Assembly (NCBI GenBank): GCA_030043495.1
Contig: JASHXO010000214.1
Coordinates: 1-6,666 of the forward strand
DNA from: Candidatus Rhabdochlamydia sp.
Lineage (GTDB): Bacteria > Chlamydiota > Chlamydiia > Chlamydiales > Rhabdochlamydiaceae
DNA length: 6,666 bases
Direction: 5' to 3'
Shown piece after piece: positions 1 through 6,211 of the stretch. The position numbers and the translations under genes are program-made. The notes under the pieces are model-generated. The model had not been told where the DNA came from. It saw nothing but the letters and a program-made list of their open reading frames with translations, and made no database searches. Position 1 is the first letter of the stretch. The number at the start of each line of letters is the position of its first letter.

Positions 1-359
1 TGGCTGTCTTGACTTTTCTTTTTCAAGGGGCAATTGGGCTTCCTGTTTTTGCGGGAGGAACCGCAGGCATTCATATCCTTGCCGGACCAACGGGCGGATA
101 TTTGCTCGGTTATTTGGTTGCTGCCTTTATTACAGGTTATTTGATGGAACGCGTCGATAACCGCACCCCATCTAAAGCTTTTGCAGCAATGGGATTGGGA
201 AATCTCGTTGTTTATCTCTTCGGAATTCCATGGCTTTCCCGTTATATTGGCTGGGAATCAGCCTTTGTCTTGGGAATATTACCATTCCTGATCGGCGATT
301 TGCTCAAATTGATAGTTGCCACAAAATTCCTAAAAGGATTGAGTTATTTTAACATTTGA
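1..359 (+). CDS. bioY: BioY-like biotin transporter (ECF S-component), 3' part only
   Basis: The reading frame is open from the window edge, so the start lies upstream; 118 codons are present and end in TGA. BioY proteins are usually about 180-200 residues, so roughly the first third is missing. The segment GAIGLPVFAGG followed by GPTGGYLLGYL is the BioY signature region. The rest is very hydrophobic, with three or four likely membrane spans, including one near GNLVVYLFGIPWL and one near FVLGILPFLIGDLLK. BioY is an inner-membrane, high-affinity biotin-binding component that works alone or with EcfA/EcfT. It is known as a biotin importer in Chlamydia. A TTG at 9 is in frame but is not a credible start, because conserved BioY sequence is already under way there. 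No ECF ATPase gene is visible in the window. The family call is firm from the motif; the biotin substrate is inferred from the family. Confidence 0.9.
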   Translation, partial: AVLTFLFQGAIGLPVFAGGTAGIHILAGPTGGYLLGYLVAAFITGYLMERVDNRTPSKAFAAMGLGNLVVYLFGIPWLSRYIGWESAFVLGILPFLIGDLLKLIVATKFLKGLSYFNI

Positions 360-379
360 TTTCGATAGAAAATAAAAAA

Positions 380-410
380 CAGCGTCTTCTCTGTAGAAGA
401 GAAGGCGCTG
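380..410 (-). terminator. Intrinsic terminator, mainly for the leftward small gene, possibly bidirectional
   Basis: A 13-bp stem (380-392 with 398-410) encloses a 5-nt loop and contains a single G-U wobble. Read leftward, the stem is followed at once by six T and then ATTTTC (379-368), a classic rho-independent terminator placed 5 nt after the stop codon of the 416-691 gene. Read rightward, it lies 20 nt after the bioY stop, but the following stretch CTGTTCTAGC is a poor U-tract. Termination of bioY is therefore possible but weaker. Two genes converge on this hairpin. Confidence 0.85.
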
Positions 411-415
411 CTGTT

Positions 416-691
416 CTAGCTGTGTCTGGCTTTCTTGTTTTGCACAATTAACCCTGTAGCTGTTTGAGATACTCTCTTTGAGTCCCCAGTAGGATGATTA
501 GAATATTCAGGCAGCTTTCCCGCCCCTAGCAAGCTTTTCCCCTTGCCAGCTAGTACGAAATTTGAAGTGTCTCTACTTATAGTTGCTAGCTCATGAGACA
601 TCTCCCCTGGTTTCACTCGGGCAGGCTCTTGTTTAGCTTGGGTAGGCATGACAGGTTTTGCAGGTTGTTGGCCCGCAGCTCTCTCAACCAT
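416..691 (-). CDS. Orphan small hydrophilic protein, 91 aa
   Basis: I do not recognise this protein. The gene is supported by its signals: TAGGAGGAATT directly before the ATG (AGGAGG with 4-nt spacing, the best ribosome binding site in the window) and a strong terminator 5 nt after the TAG stop. The first half is rich in Pro, Gln, Ala and Lys (AAGQQPAKPVMPTQAKQEPA, residues 5-24) and is probably disordered. The second half holds Gly/Ser/Lys segments such as GKGKSLLGAGKLPE and ends in basic residues. There is no signal peptide, membrane segment or cysteine. A disordered N-terminus is compatible with a type III secreted protein in a chlamydial genome, but nothing here proves that. The start lies 51 bp from the palindromic element at 743-904, which is probably transcribed as part of the leader or separates the gene from its original promoter. 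Confidence 0.75.
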   Translation of the reverse strand: MVERAAGQQPAKPVMPTQAKQEPARVKPGEMSHELATISRDTSNFVLAGKGKSLLGAGKLPEYSNHPTGDSKRVSQTATGLIVQNKKARHS

Positions 692-693
692 AA

Positions 694-699
694 TTCCTC
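694..699 (-). promoter_or_regulatory. Strong Shine-Dalgarno AGGAGG of the 416-691 gene
   Basis: On the minus strand the sequence reads TTAGGAGGAATTATG, so AGGAGG sits just before the ATG at 691. It is a full anti-SD match and contrasts with the weak or absent sites of the other genes here. It fixes the start of this orphan gene and suggests efficient translation. Confidence 0.85.
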
Positions 700-742
700 C
701 TAATTTTAAAAAGATAAGAACTTCTTGTGTTCGAGCCTATTA

Positions 743-904
743 GAGCATGTTTACAAATTACCATAGCTTGATTTTTGATGAATTTTTTCGCATCTTTTAA
801 CGCCGCTTCTTGCCCTACTTTATTTAAGTATGTGCTTCGAAGCGGCATTAAAACCTGCAAAAAATTCATCAAAAATCAAGCTATGGTAATTTGTAAACAT
901 GCTC
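743..904. mobile_element. 162-bp palindromic MITE-like element with TTA flanks
   Basis: The arms 743-788 and 859-904 are perfect reverse complements over 46 bp. After a short mismatched zone, pairing resumes at 795-809 with 839-853, leaving a loop of about 29 nt. The whole element could fold into one long hairpin. TTA occurs immediately outside both ends (740-742 and 905-907), as expected for a 3-bp target duplication. The termini begin GAGCATGTTTAC. A TNA-type duplication and GAG-type ends are known from the IS1031 group of IS5-family insertion sequences, so mobilisation by an IS5-type transposase is a reasonable inference. No transposase is encoded within it. A frame open across the element (872-684, minus) has no ribosome binding site and is a by-product of the palindrome. 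Confidence 0.8.
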
Positions 905-917
905 TTAGACTCTCGTG

Positions 918-923
918 ATTATA
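918..923 (-). promoter_or_regulatory. Candidate -10 box TATAAT upstream of the palindromic element
   Basis: The minus strand carries a perfect TATAAT just outside the right end of the palindromic element. The best -35 at suitable spacing is TTCCGT (945-940, 16-bp spacer), which is poor. If it is used, the transcript would start near 911 and carry the whole 162-nt hairpin as the leader of the 416-691 gene. No better promoter was seen in the 51 bp between the element and that gene. This is weak evidence in AT-rich DNA. Confidence 0.3.
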
Positions 924-1006
924 AAAACGCAAGGATTTAACGGAATAAATTTTTATTTCTCAATATTTTAAAGTTAATGACTTTCTGTTTTAATCTTAAT
1001 TATTTC

Positions 1007-1279
1007 TTAATAAATTGGTTTGTCTTTTTGTTTTGAAGGACGTTTTTTCCAAGAACGCTTTTTTGGAGGGTGAACTTCAGAGCGGAGCAATTTAGCAATT
1101 TGTTTGAAAGAATTTATGAAAGACGCTGGTAAGGAATTGGAGGAGAGGACTTTAGTAGCCCTTTCCTTCAATTTTATCTCTGAGCGCAGGAGTTTGGCCA
1201 TCTGTTCAAAGGCGACGGAAAAAGATTTTTCAGAAAAATCAGAAGGAGGTTTTTCTGAGGTTGTTTGATCTTTTTTCAT
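1007..1279 (-). CDS. Orphan small basic protein with duplicated SFxxxFxQxAKLLRSE motif, 90 aa
   Basis: This matches no family I recognise. It is a 90-residue protein with two copies of a 16-residue motif, residues 19-34 and 53-68, both fitting SFxxxFxQxAKLLRSE with a 34-residue period. The two DNA copies differ mostly at silent third positions: GAG/GAA for Glu, TCA/TCT for Ser, CTG/CTC for Leu, GCC/GCT for Ala, CAG/CAA for Gln, TTT/TTC for Phe. That pattern indicates selection on the protein and is the main evidence that the gene is real. Each motif could form an amphipathic helix. The C-terminus is strongly basic (KKRSWKKRPSKQKDK, residues 73-87), which would suit nucleic acid or membrane binding, but this is inference. 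There is no clear Shine-Dalgarno; the leader from the promoter at 1308-1337 would be only about 20 nt. An AT-rich stretch with only a weak hairpin (970-984) follows the stop. Confidence 0.7.
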   Translation of the reverse strand: MKKDQTTSEKPPSDFSEKSFSVAFEQMAKLLRSEIKLKERATKVLSSNSLPASFINSFKQIAKLLRSEVHPPKKRSWKKRPSKQKDKPIY

Positions 1280-1290
1280 GATTGTAAACG

Positions 1291-1307
1291 AAGTTTAATT
1301 AAAACTT
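1291..1307. repeat. Small inverted repeat over the predicted transcription start
   Basis: AAGTTT-AATTA-AAACTT has 6-bp arms at 1291-1296 and 1302-1307. It lies directly downstream of the -10 box of the promoter for the 1007-1279 gene and covers the expected start point near 1301. This is a position where a dimeric repressor could bind. In AT-rich DNA such repeats also occur by chance. Confidence 0.35.
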
Positions 1308-1337
1308 ATTATTGCATCTATGGTATTAATATGTCAA
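1308..1337 (-). promoter_or_regulatory. Sigma70-type promoter for the 1007-1279 gene
   Basis: On the minus strand a perfect -35 TTGACA (1337-1332) is followed by an 18-bp spacer and a -10 AATAAT (1313-1308), five of six matches to TATAAT. Transcription would begin near 1301, about 22 nt before the ATG. It is the best promoter match in the window and supports the reality of the small gene. Confidence 0.65.
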
Positions 1338-1535
1338 ATTGCAATCGTATGCATTTAGTTATATTTTATTTATAAATTATTTACTCTAGTTGTCCTATAG
1401 TTATTACTAGCGTAGATTTTTACTTTATTTTAAAATGCATTCTTTGAGTCCACCTGCAAAATGCGATGGTTTTATTTGACTTATACCGAAAATGATTCAA
1501 AAGTTGGTTTTTGGTTGCGTTGGCTATGCAGCACA

Positions 1536-1594
1536 TTTTTTGTCTTCACTTACGCCTTGTGTTTGCACAAGGGTCGCTCACTCCAGACAAAAAA
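1536..1594. repeat. Imperfect palindrome in the leader of the aas-like gene
   Basis: The outer arms TTTTTTGTCT (1536-1545) and AGACAAAAAA (1585-1594) are perfect complements. An inner stem CCTTGTG (1555-1561) with CACAAGG (1566-1572) closes a TTTG tetraloop, with nearly the same centre. The two stems are separated by unpaired segments of 9 and 12 nt. It sits 38 nt before the chosen start codon. It could be a leader RNA structure, a protein-binding site or a small dispersed repeat; it has no U-tract to make it a terminator. Confidence 0.5.
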
Positions 1595-1618
1595 ATGGTT
1601 TTGCGAATAGGCACTTGC

Positions 1619-1625
1619 AGAAAGG
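1619..1625 (+). promoter_or_regulatory. Ribosome binding site deciding the aas-like start
   Basis: AGAAAGG lies 7 nt before the ATG at 1633. The upstream in-frame ATG at 1492 is preceded by TTATACCGAAA with no purine-rich site. This spacing is the main reason for choosing 1633 as the start. Confidence 0.65.
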
Positions 1626-1632
1626 TTTGATT

Positions 1633-4335
1633 ATGAAGGAAAAACTGACCACTCTGGGATTGTATGTGATATTCTGGCTGGTCCGCCTCCTTGCGGACCT
1701 GCGGTACCGCTTGGTTGTCAAAGGAATGGACAAACTGACACCGGATCAATTCAAACGTCCTGGGGGCATCATTTTTTTACCCAACCATCCCGCAGAAATT
1801 GACCCCATCATTCTAGAAATGGCCCTCTGGCGCAAATTCCGACCCAAACCTCTTGTCGTGGAACATTTTTACCATCTGAAGGGATTTCGCTTTTTCATGG
1901 ACCTCGTCAAGGCAATGCCTTTACCGACCATGGACGTCATGGCCAACAAATGGCGTGGCAAAAAAGTGGAAAAACAATTTACTCAAGTTGTCAACGAGTT
2001 AAAAAACAAAAAAAACTTTTTGATCTATCCCTCAGGACGTCTTAAACACACAGGGATGGAACTTATCGGAGGCGCTTCTTTTGTCAATAACTTGATGCAA
2101 GCTTGTCCTGAAGCGAATTTCGTGTTGATCCGAACAACAGGGCTTTGGGGGAGCAAATTTTCACGCGCCTTGACAGGCGCTTCTCCAGATTTTGGCAAGG
2201 TTCTTTGGGAATGTGTGAAGATCTTGCTTAAAAATGGAATCTTTTTTGCTCCAAAGCGGGATGTAGTGGTTGAAGTGGAACTTCCTCCTGCCGATTTTCC
2301 TTTTCAAGGTTCTCGCCTCGAATTTAACAAGTATTTGGAAAATTGGTACAACCGTTATCCTGAAAAAGGCCCTGAACCGCTCAAACTTGTTTCCTATGCT
2401 TTTTGGAAAGAAGAACTGCCTAAAGTTTACGTGCCGACCAGCCAGCCGCAACCAGTTGAAGAGCGCTCTGTTCCTAAAAAAATTCAGGAGAAAGTCTTTT
2501 CGCATTTAGCATCCCTTTGCGGAAGGTCAGCAGAGAATATCGAGCGTAAAATGCATCTCTCCTACGATTTGGGCCTAGATTCGCTCGATGTCGCTAACCT
2601 TTATGTGTTTTTGGATGAACGCTATAGCATCAACGATTTATTGCCGGGTGATCTGCATACAGTTGAAGATGTGTTACAGGCAGCAGCAGGTCATAAAAAA
2701 GAGCACGAAGATATAAAACCCGTAGTCTTAAAATGCAAATACATTTGGCCTGAAGAAAAACGTCTCCCTCTTGAGTTGCCTTTAGGAAAAACAATTCAGG
2801 AAGTGTTTTTGCGAAGTGCAGATCGCAACAGGTCTTCAGTTGCTTGTTACGATGCCTTATCCGGATCATTCACTTATCGAAAGTTGAAATTAGCTATCCT
2901 TTTGCTTTCCGATAAGTTCAGAAAATTACCAGGAGAGCATATCGGTGTCATGCTGCCTTCCACATCGGGAGCGTATTTGGTTATCTTAGCGGTCCTTTTT
3001 TCTGGAAAAGTGCCCGTGATGATTAATTGGACATCGGGTGTCAAAGCGCTCGACCACGCAGCCGACCTTACTGGACTTAAAGCAGTGATTACCTCTTCGC
3101 GTTTCCTCGATCGATTAGAAAATGGCGATCTAGGAAAAATTGAAGAGATGCTCCTTTTTCTCGAAGACATTCGCGAAAGCATTGGTTTCAGAGACAAACT
3201 TCGAGCGCTGGCATTGAGTATGATGTTCTCGGAGAGTTTATTAAAGAGGTTAATTCTTCATCAAATCTCCTCTTCCGATCCCGCTGTGATCTTATTTACA
3301 AGCGGAACTGAAGCCCTTCCTAAGGGCGTCCCTCTTTCTCATTTTAATTTGCTCAGCAATCAGCGCGCTTGTTTTGAAGCAGTTCCTTTGCTTCCTGAAG
3401 ATATTCTTTTTGGGGTTTTGCCTCCGTTCCATTCTTTTGGCTTTTCAGTCACCGGGCTGTACCCACTTTTAATTGGAATGCGGATTTGTTATTCGCCCGA
3501 TCCAAATGACAGCCATGGCCTGGCTCGAGAAATCGCTGAGTGGAAGCCGACATTGTTCTGCTGCGCCCCGAGTTTTATTAAAGCTATTTTTCGTGTATCT
3601 AAGCCTGAGCAGCTGCAATCCTTGCGCATCGTAGTCTCGGGAGCAGAAAAGACGCCGCAAGATCTTTTTGATTACGCAAGAGAACACTTGCCTAAAATGC
3701 AGCTTCTAGAAGGATATGGCATTACTGAATGCAGCCCTGTCGTCACGATTGATCGCCTTGGCGAGGCGCATAAGGGAGTAGGCAAGCCGCTTCCTGGAGT
3801 AGAGCTGATGATCATTGATCAAGCTTCTCTGCGACCGCTTCCTCACGGACAGGAAGGGGAAGTGTGCATTGCAGGGCCTAACGTCTTCAATGGCTATTTA
3901 GGAAATCCCCGCAATCCATTTGTCACAGTCAATGACAAGCGTTTGTATGCGTCTGGAGATCGCGGTTTTTTAAGCGATGAAGAGCATTTGATCCTATCGG
4001 GCCGTCTGAAGAGATTTGTAAAAATTGGCGGCGAAATGATCAGCTTGGGCGGGATTGAAGATGAGCTCATGCGCCTTGCTCGTGAGAAACGCTGGGTCAC
4101 AGGGCCTGAAGAGGGGCCTGCGCTTGCAGTCAGCGTGCGTGAAAAAGAAACGGATAAGCCAGTGATTATCTTGTATACGACCTTTGTCATTTCTAAAGAA
4201 GATGTCAACTCTGCGCTTAGAGATAGCGGGATGGGGAGAATTGTCAAGATTTCCGAAGTGCGCACTCTCGATCAGATTCCCTTGACCGGCACTGGCAAAA
4301 CGCATTATCGTCTCTTGGACGAATTAGGACAGTAA
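1633..4335 (+). CDS. aas: Aas-like fusion: PlsC-type acyltransferase, ACP domain, acyl-ACP synthetase, 900 aa
   Basis: This protein joins three activities of fatty acid incorporation. Residues 6-28 are hydrophobic or amphipathic and probably anchor it to the inner membrane. Residues about 30-240 are a PlsC-type acyltransferase: HPAEID (52-57) is the catalytic HX4D motif, and YPSGR (132-136) replaces the usual FPEGR. Residues about 281-352 are an acyl carrier protein domain, with LGLDSLD placing the phosphopantetheine serine at 317. Residues about 385-895 are the ATP-dependent ligase: FTSGTEALPKG (555-565), LEGYGITE (692-699), SGD (774-776), GRLKRFVKIGGEM (790-802) and the catalytic Lys889 in PLTGTGK. 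The stretches PPFHSFG, VVSGAEK and GYGITECSPVV closely match E. coli Aas. E. coli Aas (719 aa) has no ACP domain, and in Chlamydia trachomatis the acyltransferase and synthetase are separate genes. The likely role is to activate host or recycled fatty acids and acylate a lysophospholipid or glycerophosphate; the acceptor is not predictable. It starts an operon with cysS 10 nt downstream. Confidence 0.92.
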   Translation: MKEKLTTLGLYVIFWLVRLLADLRYRLVVKGMDKLTPDQFKRPGGIIFLPNHPAEIDPIILEMALWRKFRPKPLVVEHFYHLKGFRFFMDLVKAMPLPTMDVMANKWRGKKVEKQFTQVVNELKNKKNFLIYPSGRLKHTGMELIGGASFVNNLMQACPEANFVLIRTTGLWGSKFSRALTGASPDFGKVLWECVKILLKNGIFFAPKRDVVVEVELPPADFPFQGSRLEFNKYLENWYNRYPEKGPEPLKLVSYAFWKEELPKVYVPTSQPQPVEERSVPKKIQEKVFSHLASLCGRSAENIERKMHLSYDLGLDSLDVANLYVFLDERYSINDLLPGDLHTVEDVLQAAAGHKKEHEDIKPVVLKCKYIWPEEKRLPLELPLGKTIQEVFLRSADRNRSSVACYDALSGSFTYRKLKLAILLLSDKFRKLPGEHIGVMLPSTSGAYLVILAVLFSGKVPVMINWTSGVKALDHAADLTGLKAVITSSRFLDRLENGDLGKIEEMLLFLEDIRESIGFRDKLRALALSMMFSESLLKRLILHQISSSDPAVILFTSGTEALPKGVPLSHFNLLSNQRACFEAVPLLPEDILFGVLPPFHSFGFSVTGLYPLLIGMRICYSPDPNDSHGLAREIAEWKPTLFCCAPSFIKAIFRVSKPEQLQSLRIVVSGAEKTPQDLFDYAREHLPKMQLLEGYGITECSPVVTIDRLGEAHKGVGKPLPGVELMIIDQASLRPLPHGQEGEVCIAGPNVFNGYLGNPRNPFVTVNDKRLYASGDRGFLSDEEHLILSGRLKRFVKIGGEMISLGGIEDELMRLAREKRWVTGPEEGPALAVSVREKETDKPVIILYTTFVISKEDVNSALRDSGMGRIVKISEVRTLDQIPLTGTGKTHYRLLDELGQ

Positions 4336-4345
4336 TATTAAAATT

Positions 4346-6211
4346 ATGCAGAAGTACAAATTAAAACTTTACAACACCGAAACCCAAGAAAAAGAAGAGA
4401 TCTTGCCTTCTGATGGGCAGACCATCCGCATGTACACCTGCGGCCCCACCGTATACAATTTTGCACATATCGGCAACTTTCGCACTTACGTTTTTGAAGA
4501 TTTGCTGCGCCGTGCGATAAAATTTTTTGATTTTTCAATCCGGCAGGCGATGAACCTCACCGATGTGGATGATAAGACGATCAAAGGGGCCCTTGAAAAA
4601 AAGATATCGCTGGATGCTTTCACAAAACCCTTCAAGGATGCTTTTTTTGAAGATTTAAAGACACTTGGCATCGAACGTGTCGAATATTATCCCGAAGCTA
4701 CAGATTATATTCCTGAAATGATCACCATCATTCAGACGCTCATTGAAAAAGGCCTGGCCTATTGTGGGCATGACGAGAGCATCTATTTTGCGATCGCTAA
4801 GTTTCCATCATACGGCAGGCTTTCTCATTTGCATTTAAACGAATTGAAGGCCGGAGCTTCGAAGCGCGTCGCTGTCGATGAATATGATAAAGAAAACATT
4901 AGCGACTTTGTCCTTTGGAAAGCATACGACCCTGTGCGCGATGGCGATATTTTTTGGGAAAGTCCTTTTGGAAAAGGTCGTCCTGGTTGGCACATCGAAT
5001 GTTCCGCAATGGCGATGAAATTGTTAGGAGAAACAATCGATATCCATGTCGGTGGCATCGATAATATGTTCCCGCACCACGAGAACGAAATTGCCCAATC
5101 AGAAGGTTATACCTCTCGGAATTTTGTCAAACATTGGCTTCATGCCGAACATCTTCTCGTTGACCATAAGAAGATGTCGAAAAGCTTAGGCAATTTTTAT
5201 ACTCTTCGCGATCTGCTTAATAAAGGCTATATAGGTCGACAAGTTCGTTACATGCTGCTTCAGACTCATTATCGTACTCAGCTTAACTTTACTTTGGCCG
5301 GACTCGATGCTGCAGCACAGACCCTAACGCGGCTTTCCGATTTTATTTTGCGTTTGCAAGATATTCGGCGTGAAAAAATGCATAAAGCTCTCGACCTTAT
5401 TTTAGAGAAAGCTTTACCTGAATCACCGCAGAAAAAGCAGATTCATGAAAGGATCTTATTCGATGCCCAAGCCGAAAAAGAACGCGACATCCTCGATCCT
5501 GTCCAACTCAGGCCGCTGCTTGAACGCAGCCTCTTTCAGCTTCCGGAGAAAGGGCAAGTCCTCGACCGAATTTTAACAGATGCTAAATCAGAAAAAGAAC
5601 GCACTGTCTTCGCACCCATTCTTGAAAAAACGCTCCAAGGCCATCCAGAAACGCAGAAAATTTTGACGAACATCATCCATGAAGTCAGAGATGAGAGGGA
5701 AAGCGATATCCTCAATCCCTATTTCATGAAGCCGATTTTACAAAAGGCCCTCAAAGAATTGCCTGCTCAAACCAGCATGGTCGAAACAATCCTGCATGAC
5801 CTCAAAGTGAAAAAAGACCACGGGTTCATTTTGCCGCTCTTAGAAAAGACAATGGACCAATTTGCGGCAAATTTGGCCGATGACCTCAACATCTCACCTG
5901 CTTTGGCAGCGGTTTTTGACATGGTGCGCGAGGTCAACATTTTATGCGACTTGGGAAAAATCGGAATTTCTGAGACAGAAGATATCATGGATTTTCTTGC
6001 TAAGGTCGATCAAGTTTTAGGAGTGCTTCCATTAAAACCCGAAGAAGAACCCGTGTCTTCAGAACTCGAGGAAGCGCTCAAAAAAAGAGAAACTGCTCGC
6101 ATGGAAAAAAATTGGAAATTAGCCGATGAATGCCGCGATCTCATCCAATCTCGCGGCTATCTCATTGAAGACACCCCGCATGGCGCTAGACTAAAGAAAA
6201 AAGGACTATGA
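4346..6211 (+). CDS. cysS: Cysteinyl-tRNA synthetase with internal tandem-repeat insertion, 621 aa
   Basis: CysRS charges tRNA-Cys with cysteine using ATP in the cytosol. The class I core is complete: YTCGPTVYN (30-38), HIGN as the HIGH motif (41-44), and KMSKS (276-280). The zinc ligands are Cys32, Cys219, His244 and Glu248, with the same 25- and 4-residue spacing as in E. coli. DDLNISPALAAVFDMVREVN (512-531) is the typical helical-bundle segment, and the C-terminus has the usual RxxARxxKxWxxADxxRD and EDTPHG patterns. The protein is 621 residues against about 460-480 for the family. The excess is a block at about 340-507 made of tandem helical repeats (see the repeat entry), inserted after the first helix of the helical bundle and away from the catalytic and zinc residues. 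The enzyme should be active. The start is 10 nt after the aas stop with no close Shine-Dalgarno (AGGA ends 16 nt upstream), so translation is probably coupled to the upstream gene. Confidence 0.95.
   Translation: MQKYKLKLYNTETQEKEEILPSDGQTIRMYTCGPTVYNFAHIGNFRTYVFEDLLRRAIKFFDFSIRQAMNLTDVDDKTIKGALEKKISLDAFTKPFKDAFFEDLKTLGIERVEYYPEATDYIPEMITIIQTLIEKGLAYCGHDESIYFAIAKFPSYGRLSHLHLNELKAGASKRVAVDEYDKENISDFVLWKAYDPVRDGDIFWESPFGKGRPGWHIECSAMAMKLLGETIDIHVGGIDNMFPHHENEIAQSEGYTSRNFVKHWLHAEHLLVDHKKMSKSLGNFYTLRDLLNKGYIGRQVRYMLLQTHYRTQLNFTLAGLDAAAQTLTRLSDFILRLQDIRREKMHKALDLILEKALPESPQKKQIHERILFDAQAEKERDILDPVQLRPLLERSLFQLPEKGQVLDRILTDAKSEKERTVFAPILEKTLQGHPETQKILTNIIHEVRDERESDILNPYFMKPILQKALKELPAQTSMVETILHDLKVKKDHGFILPLLEKTMDQFAANLADDLNISPALAAVFDMVREVNILCDLGKIGISETEDIMDFLAKVDQVLGVLPLKPEEEPVSSELEEALKKRETARMEKNWKLADECRDLIQSRGYLIEDTPHGARLKKKGL
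5393..5866 (+). repeat. Tandem helical repeats inside cysS, alternating 39 and 34 residues
   Basis: Within CysRS residues 350-507 the pattern [PD][IL][IL]L[EQ][KR]xL...P...IL.DA..EKER recurs. The LEK-type triplets fall at 353, 392, 426, 465 and 499, giving spacings of 39, 34, 39 and 34. The prolines at 361, 400, 434 and 473 and the DAxxEKER-like segments at 373, 412, 446 and 485 keep the same spacing. The array is thus a 73-residue unit (219 bp; 5393-5611 and 5612-5830), each with a long and a short sub-repeat, followed by a partial copy merging into the normal helical bundle. Only the long sub-repeats carry DIL[DN]P (381-385, 454-458). DNA copies are well diverged, so the duplication is old. 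Each sub-repeat looks like a helical hairpin. Confidence 0.85.

Larger units (their letters stand above)
1280..1632. other. Divergent intergenic region, AT-rich
   Basis: This stretch separates the leftward 90-aa gene from the rightward aas-like operon. It holds the leftward promoter (1308-1337) and, at its right end, an imperfect hairpin (1536-1594). For the rightward operon the best promoter I can propose is TTGTCC (1390-1395), a 17-bp spacer, then TAGATT (1413-1418), four of six matches in each box, so it is only a weak candidate. A frame open from an ATG at 1492 extends the aas-like protein by 47 residues, but this part has no Shine-Dalgarno and no resemblance to acyltransferase N-termini, so I treat it as leader. 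No RNA gene is seen. Confidence 0.5.

Noticed and set aside
684..872. Open frame on the minus strand, 62 codons, across the palindromic element
   Set aside because: It begins in one arm of the hairpin, has no Shine-Dalgarno, overlaps the start of the well-supported 416-691 gene and resembles no known family. It is a by-product of the repeat.
743..904. CRISPR array or rho-independent terminator reading of the 162-bp palindrome
   Set aside because: There is one inverted pair rather than regularly spaced direct repeats, and the arms are far longer than those of a terminator, with matching 3-bp flanks that fit insertion better.
970..984. AAAGT-TAATG-ACTTT hairpin as terminator of the 1007-1279 gene
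   Set aside because: The stem is only five mostly A-T pairs and no T-run follows on the minus strand, so it is not convincing as an intrinsic terminator.
1492..1632. Upstream ATG at 1492 as the start of the aas-like gene
   Set aside because: There is no ribosome binding site, the 47 extra residues do not resemble the N-terminus of an acyltransferase, and AGAAAGG with 7-nt spacing precedes the ATG at 1633.
3894..4305. Long minus-strand open frames opposite the aas-like gene
   Set aside because: They are antisense to strongly conserved adenylation motifs, lack ribosome binding sites and encode no recognisable protein.
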